Assembly (NCBI RefSeq): GCF_019263705.2
Contig: NZ_JADQDK010000001.1
Coordinates: 434,001-498,000, forward strand
Source of the DNA: Pseudonocardia abyssalis
GTDB taxonomy: Bacteria; Actinomycetota; Actinomycetes; Mycobacteriales; Pseudonocardiaceae
Direction of reading: 5' to 3'
DNA length: 64,000 nucleotides
Both the position numbers and the translations under genes were made by a program. The notes beneath the pieces are model-generated. The model was given only the letters and a program-made list of their open reading frames with translations, did not search any database and had not been told where the DNA came from. Shown here one piece after another: positions 8,351 to 17,220 of this stretch. Numbering within the stretch: position 1 is the first letter of the stretch; every line of letters starts with the position of its first letter.

Positions 8351-9231
8351 GGGTGGGCGCGCAGGGCCGCGGCCAGCCACTCGAACGCCGGGACCTGCGG
8401 CGGGAACGGGTCCCAGCCGTTGAGCACACCGAGCAGGGTCCAGTAGCGCTCGACGCGGCGGTCGGCGAAGGTGTCGATCACCGCGGCCTGCCCGGCCCGG
8501 TCGGAGCCGGGCGGGGAGAGCCGGTCGACGACCGCGCTGGCCTCGGGGGAGTCCGGGGCGGTACCGGCGGCCAGCGCCGCCCCGGCGTGCTCCGCGACCA
8601 GGGCCGGGTCGATGCCCTCGGGGCGCTCCGCGGCGGACCCGGCGACGGTCATCTCCCGCACCCGCGCCAGGAACGCGGGGTCGGCGACCAGCTCGGCCAG
8701 CTCCACCCACGCCTCCACCTGCTCGGTGCTCGGGTCGTCGGGCAGCTCGGCGGGCAGGGTCCGCATGGCGTCGGCGATGCCGGCCCCGGGTGAGGCGGGG
8801 TCGGTGCCGGCGAACGCGGCGTCGACGAACCCGTCGATCATCCGGCGGCGCTCGGCGGCAGAGAGGCGGGCGAGGTCGTTCATCAGGGCGGCCTTCCTGG
8901 GGGAGGGGGCCCCGCGGGCGAGCAGCGTGCACACGGCGCGCTGGGTCCGCAGGACACGGATGCGGTCGTCGATGGCCCGGACGTGCGCGGCGGCCACGTC
9001 CTCGACGCTGCGGCGGCGGTCCAGCACCAGCCGCACCTCGTCGAGGCCCATGCCCAGCTCGCGCAGCGTCCGGACCAGGTCGAGGCGGGCGACGGCCTGA
9101 GCGTCGTAGCGGCGGTAGCCGCCGTCCGTGCGGTCGGTCTCGGGCAGCACGCCCTCGTCGGACCAGAACCGGATCGTGCGGACCGGCACGCCCGACCGGG
9201 CGGCGAGCTGCCCGATGGTCAGCTTCGTCAT
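8347..9231 (-). CDS. MerR family transcriptional regulator with long effector domain
   Basis: 294 residues from ATG 9231. The winged helix-turn-helix is clear: MTKLTIGQLAARSGVPVRTI, FWSDEGVLPETDRTDGGYRR, then the LDLVRTLRELGMGLDEV dimerisation region. The remaining roughly 200 residues are alanine-rich and look like an effector-binding or unrelated C-terminal domain; no metal-binding cysteines are present, so a metal sensor is unlikely. MerR proteins twist promoters with long spacers, and exactly such a promoter lies just upstream on the same strand, so autoregulation is likely. The ligand is unknown. It is transcribed away from the M50 protease gene. Confidence 0.85.
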   Translation of the reverse strand: MTKLTIGQLAARSGVPVRTIRFWSDEGVLPETDRTDGGYRRYDAQAVARLDLVRTLRELGMGLDEVRLVLDRRRSVEDVAAAHVRAIDDRIRVLRTQRAVCTLLARGAPSPRKAALMNDLARLSAAERRRMIDGFVDAAFAGTDPASPGAGIADAMRTLPAELPDDPSTEQVEAWVELAELVADPAFLARVREMTVAGSAAERPEGIDPALVAEHAGAALAAGTAPDSPEASAVVDRLSPPGSDRAGQAAVIDTFADRRVERYWTLLGVLNGWDPFPPQVPAFEWLAAALRAHP

Positions 9232-9238
9232 GCCGGTG

Positions 9239-9269
9239 AGCCTGGACCCTCCACCCGGTGGAGGGTCAA
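9239..9269 (-). promoter_or_regulatory. MerR-type promoter with 19-bp spacer palindrome; leaderless start
   Basis: Read on the minus strand, TTGACC (9269-9264) and CAGGCT (9244-9239) are separated by 19 bases. The spacer lies inside a palindrome with perfect 10-bp arms (GACCCTCCAC at 9245-9254, GTGGAGGGTC at 9258-9267) and a 3-base centre. This is the classic MerR operator geometry. The ATG at 9231 is about 7-8 bases below the -10 element, so the transcript should be leaderless, and no Shine-Dalgarno sequence fits. Confidence 0.8.
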
Positions 9270-9292
9270 ACCCGATTCGGCAGGATGGCGGC

Positions 9293-9991
9293 ATGGAGCT
9301 GATCGACGAGGCCACCGCGGTCGTCACGCGGCTGATCGACGAGCGGCCCACGGTGCTCCTCGCACTCGTCCTCGCGCTGGTCGCGGTGCTGTGGTCCACG
9401 TCGTGGCGCTGGACGCGGACCGTCGTCACGATCGCGCACGAGGGCGGGCACGCGATCACCGCGGTGCTGGCCGGGCGCGGCCTGACCGGCATCCGGCTGC
9501 ACCCCGACACCTCCGGGCTCACCGTGTCCACCGGCGCCCCGGCCGGGCCTGGGCTGGTGTTCACGTTCCTGGGCGGCTACCCGGCGCCGGGGCTGCTCGG
9601 GCTGGGCGGGGCGGTGCTCGTCGCCGCCGACCGCGCCGAGTGGGCGCTGTGGATCGCGCTGGTGCTGCTCGCGGCCACGCTCGTGCACGTCCGCAACCTC
9701 TTCGGGGTGATCTCGGTGGTCGCCACCGGGGTGCTCGTCGCGGTCGTCTCGTTCGCCGGCAGCCCACGCCTGCAGGACGGCTTCGCCACCGCGCTGTGCT
9801 GGTTCCTGCTGTTCGGCGGCCTGCGGGCGGTGCGGGAGCTGCAGCGCAGCCGGCGCCGCGGACGCCGCGGCTCGTCCGACGCCGACATGCTCGCCCGGCT
9901 GACGGGCGTCGCGGGCGGAATGTGGGCCGGGTTGTTCTGGTTGATCTCCGGCGTGGCGGTGATCACCGCGGCATGGGTGCTACTGGGATGA
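9293..9991 (+). CDS. M50 family membrane metalloprotease-like protein
   Basis: 232 residues from ATG 9293. The HExxH zinc motif appears as IAHEGGHAITAV near residue 49, right after the first membrane span (TVLLALVLALVAVLW). Further spans follow: VFTFLGGYPAPGLLGLGG, WALWIALVLLAATLVHV, ISVVATGVLVAVVSFA, ALCWFLLFGGL and the last GLFWLISGVAVITAAW. This fits the M50B-like membrane proteins of actinobacteria, whose true proteolysis is rarely proven. Its start lies 62 bases from the divergent MerR start and within reach of the MerR operator, so it may share that control. It overlaps the next reading frame at its stop. Confidence 0.75.
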   Translation: MELIDEATAVVTRLIDERPTVLLALVLALVAVLWSTSWRWTRTVVTIAHEGGHAITAVLAGRGLTGIRLHPDTSGLTVSTGAPAGPGLVFTFLGGYPAPGLLGLGGAVLVAADRAEWALWIALVLLAATLVHVRNLFGVISVVATGVLVAVVSFAGSPRLQDGFATALCWFLLFGGLRAVRELQRSRRRGRRGSSDADMLARLTGVAGGMWAGLFWLISGVAVITAAWVLLG

Positions 9992-9999
9992 GGAACGCG

Positions 10000-10428
10000 A
10001 TGAGCGACATGAACGACTGGAACGCGAAGATCATCGAGGAGTTCCGGGCCAACGAGGGCCGGGTCGGCGGCCCCTTCGAGGGCGCGGACATGATCCTGGT
10101 CCACCACGTCGGCGCGAAGAGCGGCATCGAGCGCGTGACCCCGCTGGTGCACTTCCCGCAGGCCGACGGCCGGACCGTCATCGTCGCGTCGAAGGCGGGT
10201 GCGCCGACCAACCCGGACTGGTACCACAACGTCAAGGCCAACCCCCGGTTCGCCGTCGAGGTGGGCACCGAGACCTACCCCGTCGAGGCGTCCGAGATCG
10301 TCGGCGACGAGCGCGCGGGTGTCTGGGAGGCGATCAAGGCCAAGAGCCCCGGCTTCGCCGACTACGAGCGCAAGACCGACCGCACGATCCCCCTGATCGT
10401 GCTCTCCCGCCTAGACTCCGCCGCGTGA
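10000..10428 (+). CDS. Nitroreductase/deazaflavin (F420)-dependent oxidoreductase family protein
   Basis: 142 residues from ATG 10000, which has GAGG six bases upstream; an ATG at 9988 overlapping the previous stop is the alternative start. The split-barrel Ddn fold is suggested by MILVHHVGAKSGIERVTPLV, the phosphate-binding IVASKAGAPTNPDWYHN, and VKANPRFAVEVGTETY. These are hallmarks of the mycobacterial deazaflavin-dependent nitroreductase family. Members reduce quinones or xenobiotics with F420H2. The substrate here is unknown. It overlaps the GlcG-like gene by four bases and so is probably co-translated. Confidence 0.85.
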   Translation: MSDMNDWNAKIIEEFRANEGRVGGPFEGADMILVHHVGAKSGIERVTPLVHFPQADGRTVIVASKAGAPTNPDWYHNVKANPRFAVEVGTETYPVEASEIVGDERAGVWEAIKAKSPGFADYERKTDRTIPLIVLSRLDSAA

Positions 10429-10862
10429 CGATCACCCTCGACCAGGCCCGCAGCATCGTCGACGCCGCACTGGCGCACGGCACCGAGCAGGGCTTCAAAC
10501 CGCTGACGGTGGCCGTGCTCGATCCCGGTGGAGCACTCGTGGCCCTGGCGCGGCAGGACGGCTCCGGCTTCCTGCGCCCCGACCTGGCCACGGCCAAGGC
10601 GTCGGGCGTGCTCGCACTGGGCATGACCAACCGCGCGATCTCCGCCCGCGTCGCCGACGACTCGGACTTCTTCACCACGCTCGCGACGCTGACCGGCGGC
10701 AAGGTCGTGGCGGCTCCCGGCGGGGTGTTCGTGCACGACGCGGGCGGCGCCCTGCTCGGCGCCGTCGGTGTGACCGGTGACGCCTCGGCCAACGACGAGG
10801 CCGCGGCGCTCGCCGGGATCGCGGCGGCCGGGCTCGTCGCCCGCACCGGGGCGGAGGACTGA
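10425..10862 (+). CDS. GlcG/HbpS family protein (DUF336)
   Basis: 145 residues from GTG 10425, overlapping the upstream stop. The sequence follows the GlcG/HbpS pattern: LTVAVLDPGGALVALARQDG, the FLRPDLATAKASGVLALG block and the C-terminal GAVGVTGDASANDEAAA. HbpS in Streptomyces binds heme and senses redox stress; GlcG proteins are found with glycolate and aromatic catabolic genes. No secretion signal is visible, so it is cytoplasmic. Its function here is not known. Confidence 0.85.
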   Translation: MTITLDQARSIVDAALAHGTEQGFKPLTVAVLDPGGALVALARQDGSGFLRPDLATAKASGVLALGMTNRAISARVADDSDFFTTLATLTGGKVVAAPGGVFVHDAGGALLGAVGVTGDASANDEAAALAGIAAAGLVARTGAED

Positions 10863-10864
10863 CC

Positions 10865-11794
10865 CTGCCGGGCAGGGCCGGCGCGGGCCTCGGGCTCGCG
10901 CTGGCCTCGGCGGTCTCCTTCGGGCTCTCGGGGCCGTTCGCCGGAGCGCTGACCGCGGCGGGCTGGTCGGCATCCGGCGCGGTGCTGGTGCGCCTCGGCG
11001 GTGCGGCGGCGATCCTGGTGGTCCTGCTCGCCGTCACCCGGCCCGGGATGCTCGCCGCGATCCGCGCCGACGCCCCCGCGCTGCTGCTCTACGGCGTGCT
11101 CGCGATGGCCGGGGTGCAGCTCGCGTTCTTCAGTGCGCTGCAGTACCTGCCCGTGGCGATCGCGCTGCTGCTGGAGTACCTCGGGCCGATCCTCGTGATC
11201 GCCTGGGTGTGGCTGGTGCGGCGGTCCCCGCCGACGCCACGGACGGTGCTCGGGGCGTGCGTCGCCCTCGTCGGGCTCGCCCTGGTCGTGCAGATCTGGT
11301 CGGGTGCCGCGCTGCGCGTCGAGGGGCTGGTCTGGGGGCTGGTCGCCGCCGTCTGCCAGGCCGCGTACTTCCTCGTCGCCGACCGCGCGAGCAACGCCAC
11401 CCCGCCGCTCGTCCTCGCGGGCGTCGGCATGACGGTCGGCGCCGTGCTGATCGCGGTGCTCGGCCTGGTCGGGGTGCTGCCGGTGTTCGTCGACCCGTCG
11501 GTGACGGGGGTGGTGCTGGCCGGCGTGGACGTCGGGTGGCCGGTGGCGGCGGGGCTGCTCGTCGTCGTCTCGACGGTGGTCGCCTACCTCACCGGGGTCG
11601 CCGCGCTGCGCCGGATCGGGGCGACGCGCGGGTCGCTCGTCGCTCTGCTGGAGGTGCTGGTCTCCGCGGTCGCATCCTGGTTCCTGCTCGGGCAGCTGCT
11701 GACCCCGGTGCAGGCGGTGGGCGGGGCGCTGATCCTGGCCGGGGTGGCGCTGACGAACACCGCGCGGCCCGCGGCGCTGGCGGAGCCGGGCTGA
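10865..11794 (+). CDS. EamA/RhtA-type drug-metabolite transporter, probable CTG start
   Basis: 309 residues if started at CTG 10865. The first in-frame GTG (10982) would remove the first membrane span (GLGLALASAVSFGLSGPF), giving nine instead of ten. No ATG, GTG or TTG lies in frame between 10781 and 10982. CTG 10865 has GGAGG at 10853-10857 with 7-base spacing; CTG 10859 overlaps the upstream stop and is the alternative. Two EamA repeats are present, with VQLAFFSALQYLPVAIALLL and LEYLGPILVIAWVWLV in the first. Family role: export of amino acids or metabolites. The specific substrate is unknown. Confidence 0.75.
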   Translation: MPGRAGAGLGLALASAVSFGLSGPFAGALTAAGWSASGAVLVRLGGAAAILVVLLAVTRPGMLAAIRADAPALLLYGVLAMAGVQLAFFSALQYLPVAIALLLEYLGPILVIAWVWLVRRSPPTPRTVLGACVALVGLALVVQIWSGAALRVEGLVWGLVAAVCQAAYFLVADRASNATPPLVLAGVGMTVGAVLIAVLGLVGVLPVFVDPSVTGVVLAGVDVGWPVAAGLLVVVSTVVAYLTGVAALRRIGATRGSLVALLEVLVSAVASWFLLGQLLTPVQAVGGALILAGVALTNTARPAALAEPG

Positions 11795-11801
11795 TCGGGT
11801 C

Positions 11802-11852
11802 GCAGGACGGCCACCTCCACGCAACCGGATGGCGTGCAGGTGGCCTTCCTGC
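11802..11852. terminator. Long bidirectional hairpin between convergent genes
   Basis: GCAGGACGGCCACCT (11802-11816) pairs with AGGTGGCCTTCCTGC (11838-11852) with a single mismatch. An inner CACGC/GCGTG stem extends it around a 9-base loop. It lies between the end of the EamA gene and the end of the minus-strand DUF1992 gene. Confidence 0.7.
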
Positions 11853-11866
11853 GGTCGGGGTGCGCG

Positions 11867-12436
11867 TCACCACCACCTCCATCCCCGCCGCCGCGGTGCG
11901 GGCGGGGGAGCGGCGGGTGGCTCCGGCGGAGCGGGTGGCGTGCGGGCGTCGGTCCACTGCTGCACGGCGGCGTCGGCGTCGATCCGCTGCACGCTGATCC
12001 GCGGGCCGCTCGGGAACCGCAGGTGCTCGACGATGCGGACGTTCAGCTCGGCCACGGCGTCGCGCACCGCGCGCTCGGTACGCAGCGCGGCGAGGGTCTC
12101 CGGCAGCCGGTCGATCGCCTTGCGCAGCTGCACCGACGGTGGCAGCAACATCTCCCGCGAGATCCCCTCGCGGTCGAGGTAGCGGCGCAGCCACCAGTCC
12201 TCCGACGGGTCGTCGAGATGCGGGAGCGGTTTGCCGCGGCCCGGCAGGTTCTCGAACGCACCCCGCTCCGCCCCCTCCCGGACGGCCCGGTCGATCGCCG
12301 ATTCGTACGGCCGCTCCCCGTCCCGCACCTGCGCCACGCTGTCCGACGGTAGTGGCCGCACCGGCGTCGTGCCACGGGCATCCGGGCCGCGGGTACGGTT
12401 CCGTCCCGCGATCCGAGTCGTGATCTTCCGGATCAT
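11867..12436 (-). CDS. DUF1992 (DnaJ-like subfamily C member 28) protein
   Basis: 189 residues from ATG 12436; the open frame extends further upstream but MIRKITTRIAG is the natural beginning. The DUF1992 core is unmistakable: YESAIDRAVREGAERGAFEN, then LPGRGKPLPHLDD and DWWLRRYLDREGI, ending with a helical region (LRKAIDRLPETLAALRTERA). The C-terminus is a proline/arginine tail (PPAPPEPPAAPPPAPRRRGW). The function of the family is unknown; homologues are linked to DnaJ and Golgi/membrane traffic in eukaryotes only by homology. It converges with the EamA gene and diverges from the molybdenum hydroxylase operon. Confidence 0.85.
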   Translation of the reverse strand: MIRKITTRIAGRNRTRGPDARGTTPVRPLPSDSVAQVRDGERPYESAIDRAVREGAERGAFENLPGRGKPLPHLDDPSEDWWLRRYLDREGISREMLLPPSVQLRKAIDRLPETLAALRTERAVRDAVAELNVRIVEHLRFPSGPRISVQRIDADAAVQQWTDARTPPAPPEPPAAPPPAPRRRGWRWW

Positions 12437-12552
12437 CGGACTATTCCGGACATCCTCCGCGGCCGCTAGCGTCGGGGACCATCCCGAACGACCACCGCGG
12501 AGAACCGTCAACGTCCCACCCGTCAGCAGCCTCGTCCGAGGGAGCCGCACAC

Positions 12553-14919
12553 GTGACCGCGACCACCGAGAAGTCCACAGAGAAGTTCGTCGGCCAGAGC
12601 ATCCTGCGGCGCGAGGACGCCGCCCTGATCACCGGTCAGGGCACGTTCACCGACGGCATCGCGATGCCCGGCGCCCTGCACCTGGCCGTCCTGCGCAGCC
12701 CGCTCGCGCACGCCCGCATCACCTCGGTCGACCTCACCGCCGCACTCGCCCTCCCCGGCGTCGTCGCCGCGTTCACCGGGGCCGACCTGGCCTCGGAGTT
12801 CGCGATCGGGCTGCCCTGCGGCTGGCCGGTCACCGAGGACATCAAGATCCCCGAGCACCCGCCGCTGGCCGTCGACGAGGTCAACCACGTCGGCGACGGC
12901 GTGGCGGTCGTGCTCGCCACCGACGCGGCGATCGCGGAGGACGCGCTCGGCCTGGTCGAGGTCGACTACGAGGCGCTGCCGGCCGTGTTCGACGTGGAGG
13001 CCGCGCTGGAGCCGGGCGCCCCGCTCGTCCACGAGGCGCTGGGCACCAACCACTGCTACACGTGGCCGCTGGCCACCGGCGACGTCGACGCGGCGTTCGC
13101 GCAGGCCGACGTCGTCGTCGAGGGCCGCTACCTGCAGCAGCGCGTGCTGCCCTCGCCGATGGAGCCGCGCGCGGTCCTCGTCAGCCCCGACCCGGTCGGC
13201 GGCGGGTTCACGATCTACTCCTCGACGCAGGTGCCGCACTTCCTGCGCGACATCGGCGCGATGGTCGTCGGCATGCCCGACTCGAAGCTGCGGGTGATCG
13301 CCCCCGACGTCGGCGGCGGGTTCGGGGCCAAGCTCAACGTCTACGCCGAGGAGGCGCTGGCCCTCGCGCTCGCGCGGCGGCTGAAGAAGCCGGTGAAGTG
13401 GACCGAGTCGCGCTCGGACCACCACATCGCCACCACCCACGGCCGCGGCCAGGTCCAGCGCATGTCGGTGGCGGCCACCCGCGAGGGCAAGATCCTCGGG
13501 ATGAAGGTCGACCTGCTGGCCGACATGGGCGCCTACCTGCAGCTGCTCACCCCGGGCATCGCGGTGTTCGGCGCGTTCACCTACTGCGGGCTCTACGACT
13601 TCGGGTCCTACTCCTTCACCTGCCGCGGCGTGTTCACCAACCTCACCCCGACCGACGCCTACCGCGGCGCCGGGCGCTCCGAGGCCGCCTACGCCCACGA
13701 GCGGATCATGGACGACCTGGCCCGCGAGCTGGGCATGGACGCCGCGCAGGTGCGGCTGATCAACCTGCACCCGAAGTTCCTCGAGCCGCGCACCGTCCCC
13801 TCGGGCGTCCTGTACGACTCGGGCGACTACGAGCCCTGCATGCGCGAGGCGATGCGCCTGGTCGACTACGACGCCGTGCGCGCCGAGCAGAAGCAGCGCC
13901 GCGAGTCCGGCGACCCGGTGCAGATCGGCATCGGCATCGGCAACTTCACCGAGAGCGGCGGGCTGTCGCCGTCGAAGGTGGCCGCGGGCGTGCGTCTGCA
14001 GAGCGGCGGCTGGGAGGCCGCGACGGTCCGGATGCTGGTCAGCGGCAAGGTCGAGGTCGTCACGGGCACGTCGCCGCACGGGCAGGGGCACGAGACGGCG
14101 TGGTCGCAGATCGCGGCCGACGCCCTCGGCGTGCACCCCGACGACGTCGAGGTCCTGCACTCCGACACCGCCATCGCCCCGTTCGGCCGTGACACCTACG
14201 GCTCGCGCAGCCTCCCCGTCGGCGGCGTGTCGGTGCACCTGGCCGCGCACAAGGTCGTCGACAAGGCGAAGACGATCGCCGCGCACCTGCTCGAGGCCTC
14301 CGAGGACGACCTGTCGTTCGAGAACGGGCGGTTCGCCGTCGGCGGCACCGACGCGGGCATCACGATCCAGGAGGTGGCGATGGCCGCCTACCTCGCCGAC
14401 AACCTCCCCGACGGCATGGAGCCGCTGCTCACCGCGGAGAACGCGTTCGACCCGCCCAACTTCACGTGGCCGTTCGGCACGCACATCTGCGTGATGGAGG
14501 TCGACACCGAGACCGGGTTCTCGCGGATCCGCCGGTTCGTCGCGGTCGACGACTGCGGGCACGTCGTCAACCCGGAGATCGTGGCCGGGCAGCTGCACGG
14601 CGGCATCGCGCAGGGGATCGGGCAGGCCATGTTCGAGGAGGCCACGTTCGACGCCGACGGCAACCCGACCACGGCCACCCTCGCCGACTACCAGTTCGCC
14701 GCGGCCTCCGACCTGCCGCACATCGAGCTCGGCGCTACGGTCACGCCGTCGCCGACGAACCCGATGGGCGTCAAGGGCATCGGGGAGTCGGGGGCGATCG
14801 GCTCGTCGCCCGCCGTGGTGAACGCCGTGATCGACGCGGTGGCCCACCTCGGGGTGACGCACATCGACATGCCGGCCACGCCGCAGAAGGTGTGGCGGGC
14901 GCTGAAGGAGGCGCGGTGA
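12553..14919 (+). CDS. Molybdenum hydroxylase large subunit (xanthine dehydrogenase/CoxL superfamily)
   Basis: 788 residues from GTG 12553 with GAGGGAG 7 bases upstream. It has the full molybdopterin-cytosine-dinucleotide subunit architecture: an N-terminal Ald_Xan_dh_C-like domain ([19 protein letters not shown]), the pterin-binding [15 protein letters not shown] near residue 255, [11 protein letters not shown] near 374, and the catalytic glutamate in [15 protein letters not shown] near 740. The active-site loop is AYRGAGR rather than AYRCSFR, so this is not a form I CO dehydrogenase. Family role: hydroxylation of N-heterocycles or aldehydes. The FAD and 2Fe-2S subunits are absent nearby, which is odd. 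It is followed with overlap by PxpA and biotin genes, suggesting it supplies an oxo-heterocycle (lactam) to them. Confidence 0.9.
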   Translation: MTATTEKSTEKFVGQSILRREDAALITGQGTFTDGIAMPGALHLAVLRSPLAHARITSVDLTAALALPGVVAAFTGADLASEFAIGLPCGWPVTEDIKIPEHPPLAVDEVNHVGDGVAVVLATDAAIAEDALGLVEVDYEALPAVFDVEAALEPGAPLVHEALGTNHCYTWPLATGDVDAAFAQADVVVEGRYLQQRVLPSPMEPRAVLVSPDPVGGGFTIYSSTQVPHFLRDIGAMVVGMPDSKLRVIAPDVGGGFGAKLNVYAEEALALALARRLKKPVKWTESRSDHHIATTHGRGQVQRMSVAATREGKILGMKVDLLADMGAYLQLLTPGIAVFGAFTYCGLYDFGSYSFTCRGVFTNLTPTDAYRGAGRSEAAYAHERIMDDLARELGMDAAQVRLINLHPKFLEPRTVPSGVLYDSGDYEPCMREAMRLVDYDAVRAEQKQRRESGDPVQIGIGIGNFTESGGLSPSKVAAGVRLQSGGWEAATVRMLVSGKVEVVTGTSPHGQGHETAWSQIAADALGVHPDDVEVLHSDTAIAPFGRDTYGSRSLPVGGVSVHLAAHKVVDKAKTIAAHLLEASEDDLSFENGRFAVGGTDAGITIQEVAMAAYLADNLPDGMEPLLTAENAFDPPNFTWPFGTHICVMEVDTETGFSRIRRFVAVDDCGHVVNPEIVAGQLHGGIAQGIGQAMFEEATFDADGNPTTATLADYQFAAASDLPHIELGATVTPSPTNPMGVKGIGESGAIGSSPAVVNAVIDAVAHLGVTHIDMPATPQKVWRALKEAR

Positions 14920-15638
14920 TGGTCGACATCAACTGCGACATGGGCGAGGCGTTCTCGATCTACCGCTGCGGCGACGACGAGGGCCTCATGCCGCTGATCA
15001 CGCTGGCCAACGTGGCGTGCGGGTTCCACGCCTCCGACCCGTCGGTGATGGCGTCGACGGTGAAGCTCGCCAAGGCCAACGGGGTGCGGGTCGGGGCGCA
15101 CCCGTCGCTGCCCGACCGCGAGGGCTTCGGCCGCCGCGAGATGAAGATGGACCGCTCCGAGCTCACCGCGGCCGTGCTCTACCAGGTGGGGGCGCTGGCG
15201 GCGTTCCTGCGTGCGGAGGGCATGGAGCTCCACCACGTCAAGGCGCACGGCTCGCTCTACGGCATGGCCGCCCGCGACGAGGAGGTGGCCGGCGCGATCG
15301 CCGACGCCGCCGACGTGTTCGGCGTGCCGCTGATGGGCATGGCCGGCACGGTCCACGAGCAGGTCTGGGGCGAGCGCGACGCGGGGTTCATCTCCGAGTA
15401 CTACGCCGACCTGGACTACCGCCCCGACGGCTCGTTGATCATCACCCGGAAGCACGACGCCTTCGACCCGGCCCGGTCGGCCGAACGGGCGGTGCGGGCC
15501 GTCACCGACGGCGTCGCGACCGCCGTCGACGGCTCGGAGATCCCCGTCCGCGCCGACTGCGTCTGCGTGCACTCCGACACCCCCAACGCGGTCGAGCTGG
15601 CCACCGCCGTCCGCTCCGCACTCGCCCCCCACCTGTAG
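14919..15638 (+). CDS. pxpA: LamB/YcsF family protein (5-oxoprolinase subunit A-like)
   Basis: 239 residues. ATG 14919 overlaps the upstream TGA as TGATG. The start [11 protein letters not shown], then [33 protein letters not shown], and the [13 protein letters not shown] block match the PxpA fold (a seven-stranded barrel-like hydrolase). In known systems PxpA acts with PxpB and PxpC to open 5-oxoproline with ATP. Here the typical KPHGALYN is KAHGSLY, and the operon contains a biotin carboxylase, so the substrate may be another lactam. It is cytoplasmic and almost surely co-translated with the preceding hydroxylase. Confidence 0.85.
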   Translation: MVDINCDMGEAFSIYRCGDDEGLMPLITLANVACGFHASDPSVMASTVKLAKANGVRVGAHPSLPDREGFGRREMKMDRSELTAAVLYQVGALAAFLRAEGMELHHVKAHGSLYGMAARDEEVAGAIADAADVFGVPLMGMAGTVHEQVWGERDAGFISEYYADLDYRPDGSLIITRKHDAFDPARSAERAVRAVTDGVATAVDGSEIPVRADCVCVHSDTPNAVELATAVRSALAPHL

Positions 15639-15646
15639 GAGATCCC

Positions 15647-15889
15647 ATGGCCCGCCACGAGGTCGTCTCACCCATCCCCGGCGTGTTCTACCGCCGCCCC
15701 GACCCGGACAGCCCGCTGTTCACCGACACCGGGGAGACCGTCGGCGCCGACGACCCGGTCGGCCTGGTCGAGGTCATGAAGTCCTTCCACGAGGTGCCGG
15801 CCGGTGCGGCGGGCACCGTGGTGGAGTTCCTGGTGGAGAACGAGGCCGAGGTCGACGCGGGGCAGGCCGTGGCGGTGATCGAGGCGTGA
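15647..15889 (+). CDS. Biotin carboxyl carrier protein
   Basis: 80 residues from ATG 15647, with AGGAG five to six bases upstream. It is a bare biotinyl domain: [12 protein letters not shown] carries the biotinylation lysine, flanked by the [21 protein letters not shown] hairpin partner that forms the barrel. It is much shorter than acetyl-CoA carboxylase AccB because it lacks the proline/alanine linker. It would carry CO2 between the biotin carboxylase encoded next and a carboxyltransferase, here most likely the PxpB/PxpC pair. No biotin ligase gene is nearby. Confidence 0.9.
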   Translation: MARHEVVSPIPGVFYRRPDPDSPLFTDTGETVGADDPVGLVEVMKSFHEVPAGAAGTVVEFLVENEAEVDAGQAVAVIEA

Positions 15890-17220
15890 GGCGGCTGCTC
15901 GTCGCCAACCGCGGCGAGATCGCCGTCCGGATCGTCCGCGCCGCCCGTGACCTCGGCATCGAGACGGTGGCGGTGCACAGCGCCGCCGACGTCGACGCGC
16001 CGCACGTGCGGCGCGCCGACCGGGCCGTCGCGATCGGACCGGCGCAGGCGTCCAAGAGCTACCTCGTCATCGAGGGCCTGATCGAGGCGGCGAAGGAGTC
16101 CGGCGCCGACGCGGTGCACCCCGGCTACGGGTTCCTCTCGGAGCGGGCGTCGTTCGCGGCGGCCGTCGCCGACGCCGGGCTGACGTTCGTCGGCCCCGAC
16201 GCCGCGACGATCGAGCGGATGGGCGACAAGGTCGCGGCGCGCGAGGTCGCGCGCGACGCGGGCGTCCCGACCGTGCCGGGCACGCCCGGTGGCGTCGAGG
16301 ACGTCGACGCCGCGGTCGCGGCCGCGGACGAGGTCGGCTACCCGGTGATGCTCAAGGCCGCCGCGGGCGGGGGCGGGCGCGGCATCCGGGTCGTCGAGGA
16401 CGAGGCGGAGCTGCGGAAGGGTTTCCCGCAGGCGTCGCGCGAGGCGTCCACCGCGTTCGGTGACGGCCGCATGTACCTGGAGCGGTTCGTCCGCCGGGCG
16501 CGGCACGTCGAGGTGCAGGTACTCGGCGACGGCGGGTCGGCGGTGCACCTGTTCGAGCGCGAGTGCTCGCTGCAGCGCCGCAGGCAGAAGGTCGTCGAGG
16601 AGGCCACCGCCCCCGGGATCGGTGACGACGTGCGCGCGGCGATGACCGAGGCCGCGGTGCGGCTGGCCACCGAGTGCGGCTACCGCAGCGCGGGCACCGT
16701 CGAGTTCCTCGTCGACGACGAGACGGGCGAGTACTTCTTCATCGAGATGAACACCCGCATCCAGGTGGAGCACCCGACGACCGAGCTCGTCACGGGCGTC
16801 GACCTGGTGGCCGAGCAGCTGCGGATCGCCGCGGGGGAGCCGCTGCGGCTCGCCCAGGACGACGTCGTGGCGCGCGGGCACGCGATCGAGTTCCGGATCT
16901 GCGCGGAGGACCCGGACAAGGGGTTCCTGCCGCAGCCCGGGAAGGTGGGGCGGGTCCACCTGCCGGCCGGTCCGTGGGTGCGCAGCGACACCTGGCTGGA
17001 GTCCGACTCCACCGTCTCGCCGTACTACGACTCGCTGCTGGCCAAGGTCATCGTCTGGGGCGCCGACCGCGACGAGGCGATCCGCCGCTCACGCCGCGCG
17101 CTGGCCGAGCTGGAGGTCGAGGGGGTGCCGACGACGACGTCGATGCACCGGGCACTGCTGGACGAGCCGTGGTTCGCCGCGGGGGAGTTCCACACCGGAA
17201 CGCTGGAGGAGTGGCTATGA
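15886..17220 (+). CDS. Biotin carboxylase subunit
   Basis: 444 residues from GTG 15886 overlapping the BCCP stop by four bases. Domain order: N-terminal RLLVANRGEIAVRIVRAARD, ATP-grasp with VMLKAAAGGGGRGIRVVED near residue 157 and the EMNTRIQVEHPTTE catalytic block near 286, then the C-terminal biotin-carboxylase domain (GHAIEFRICAEDP). The enzyme carboxylates BCCP-biotin with ATP and bicarbonate. All key residues look intact. The lack of an acyl-CoA carboxyltransferase gene in the operon is notable; PxpB/PxpC downstream are distant relatives of the urea carboxylase carboxyltransferase domain and could take the carboxyl group. Confidence 0.95.
   Translation: MRRLLVANRGEIAVRIVRAARDLGIETVAVHSAADVDAPHVRRADRAVAIGPAQASKSYLVIEGLIEAAKESGADAVHPGYGFLSERASFAAAVADAGLTFVGPDAATIERMGDKVAAREVARDAGVPTVPGTPGGVEDVDAAVAAADEVGYPVMLKAAAGGGGRGIRVVEDEAELRKGFPQASREASTAFGDGRMYLERFVRRARHVEVQVLGDGGSAVHLFERECSLQRRRQKVVEEATAPGIGDDVRAAMTEAAVRLATECGYRSAGTVEFLVDDETGEYFFIEMNTRIQVEHPTTELVTGVDLVAEQLRIAAGEPLRLAQDDVVARGHAIEFRICAEDPDKGFLPQPGKVGRVHLPAGPWVRSDTWLESDSTVSPYYDSLLAKVIVWGADRDEAIRRSRRALAELEVEGVPTTTSMHRALLDEPWFAAGEFHTGTLEEWL

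Noticed and set aside
12523..14862. 779-residue antisense frame over the molybdenum hydroxylase gene
   Set aside because: The translation is His/Arg/Gly-rich with no motifs, while the plus strand encodes a full enzyme.
12553..14919. Form I carbon monoxide dehydrogenase large subunit
   Set aside because: The active-site loop is AYRGAGR, not AYRCSFR, and no CoxM/CoxS genes are adjacent.
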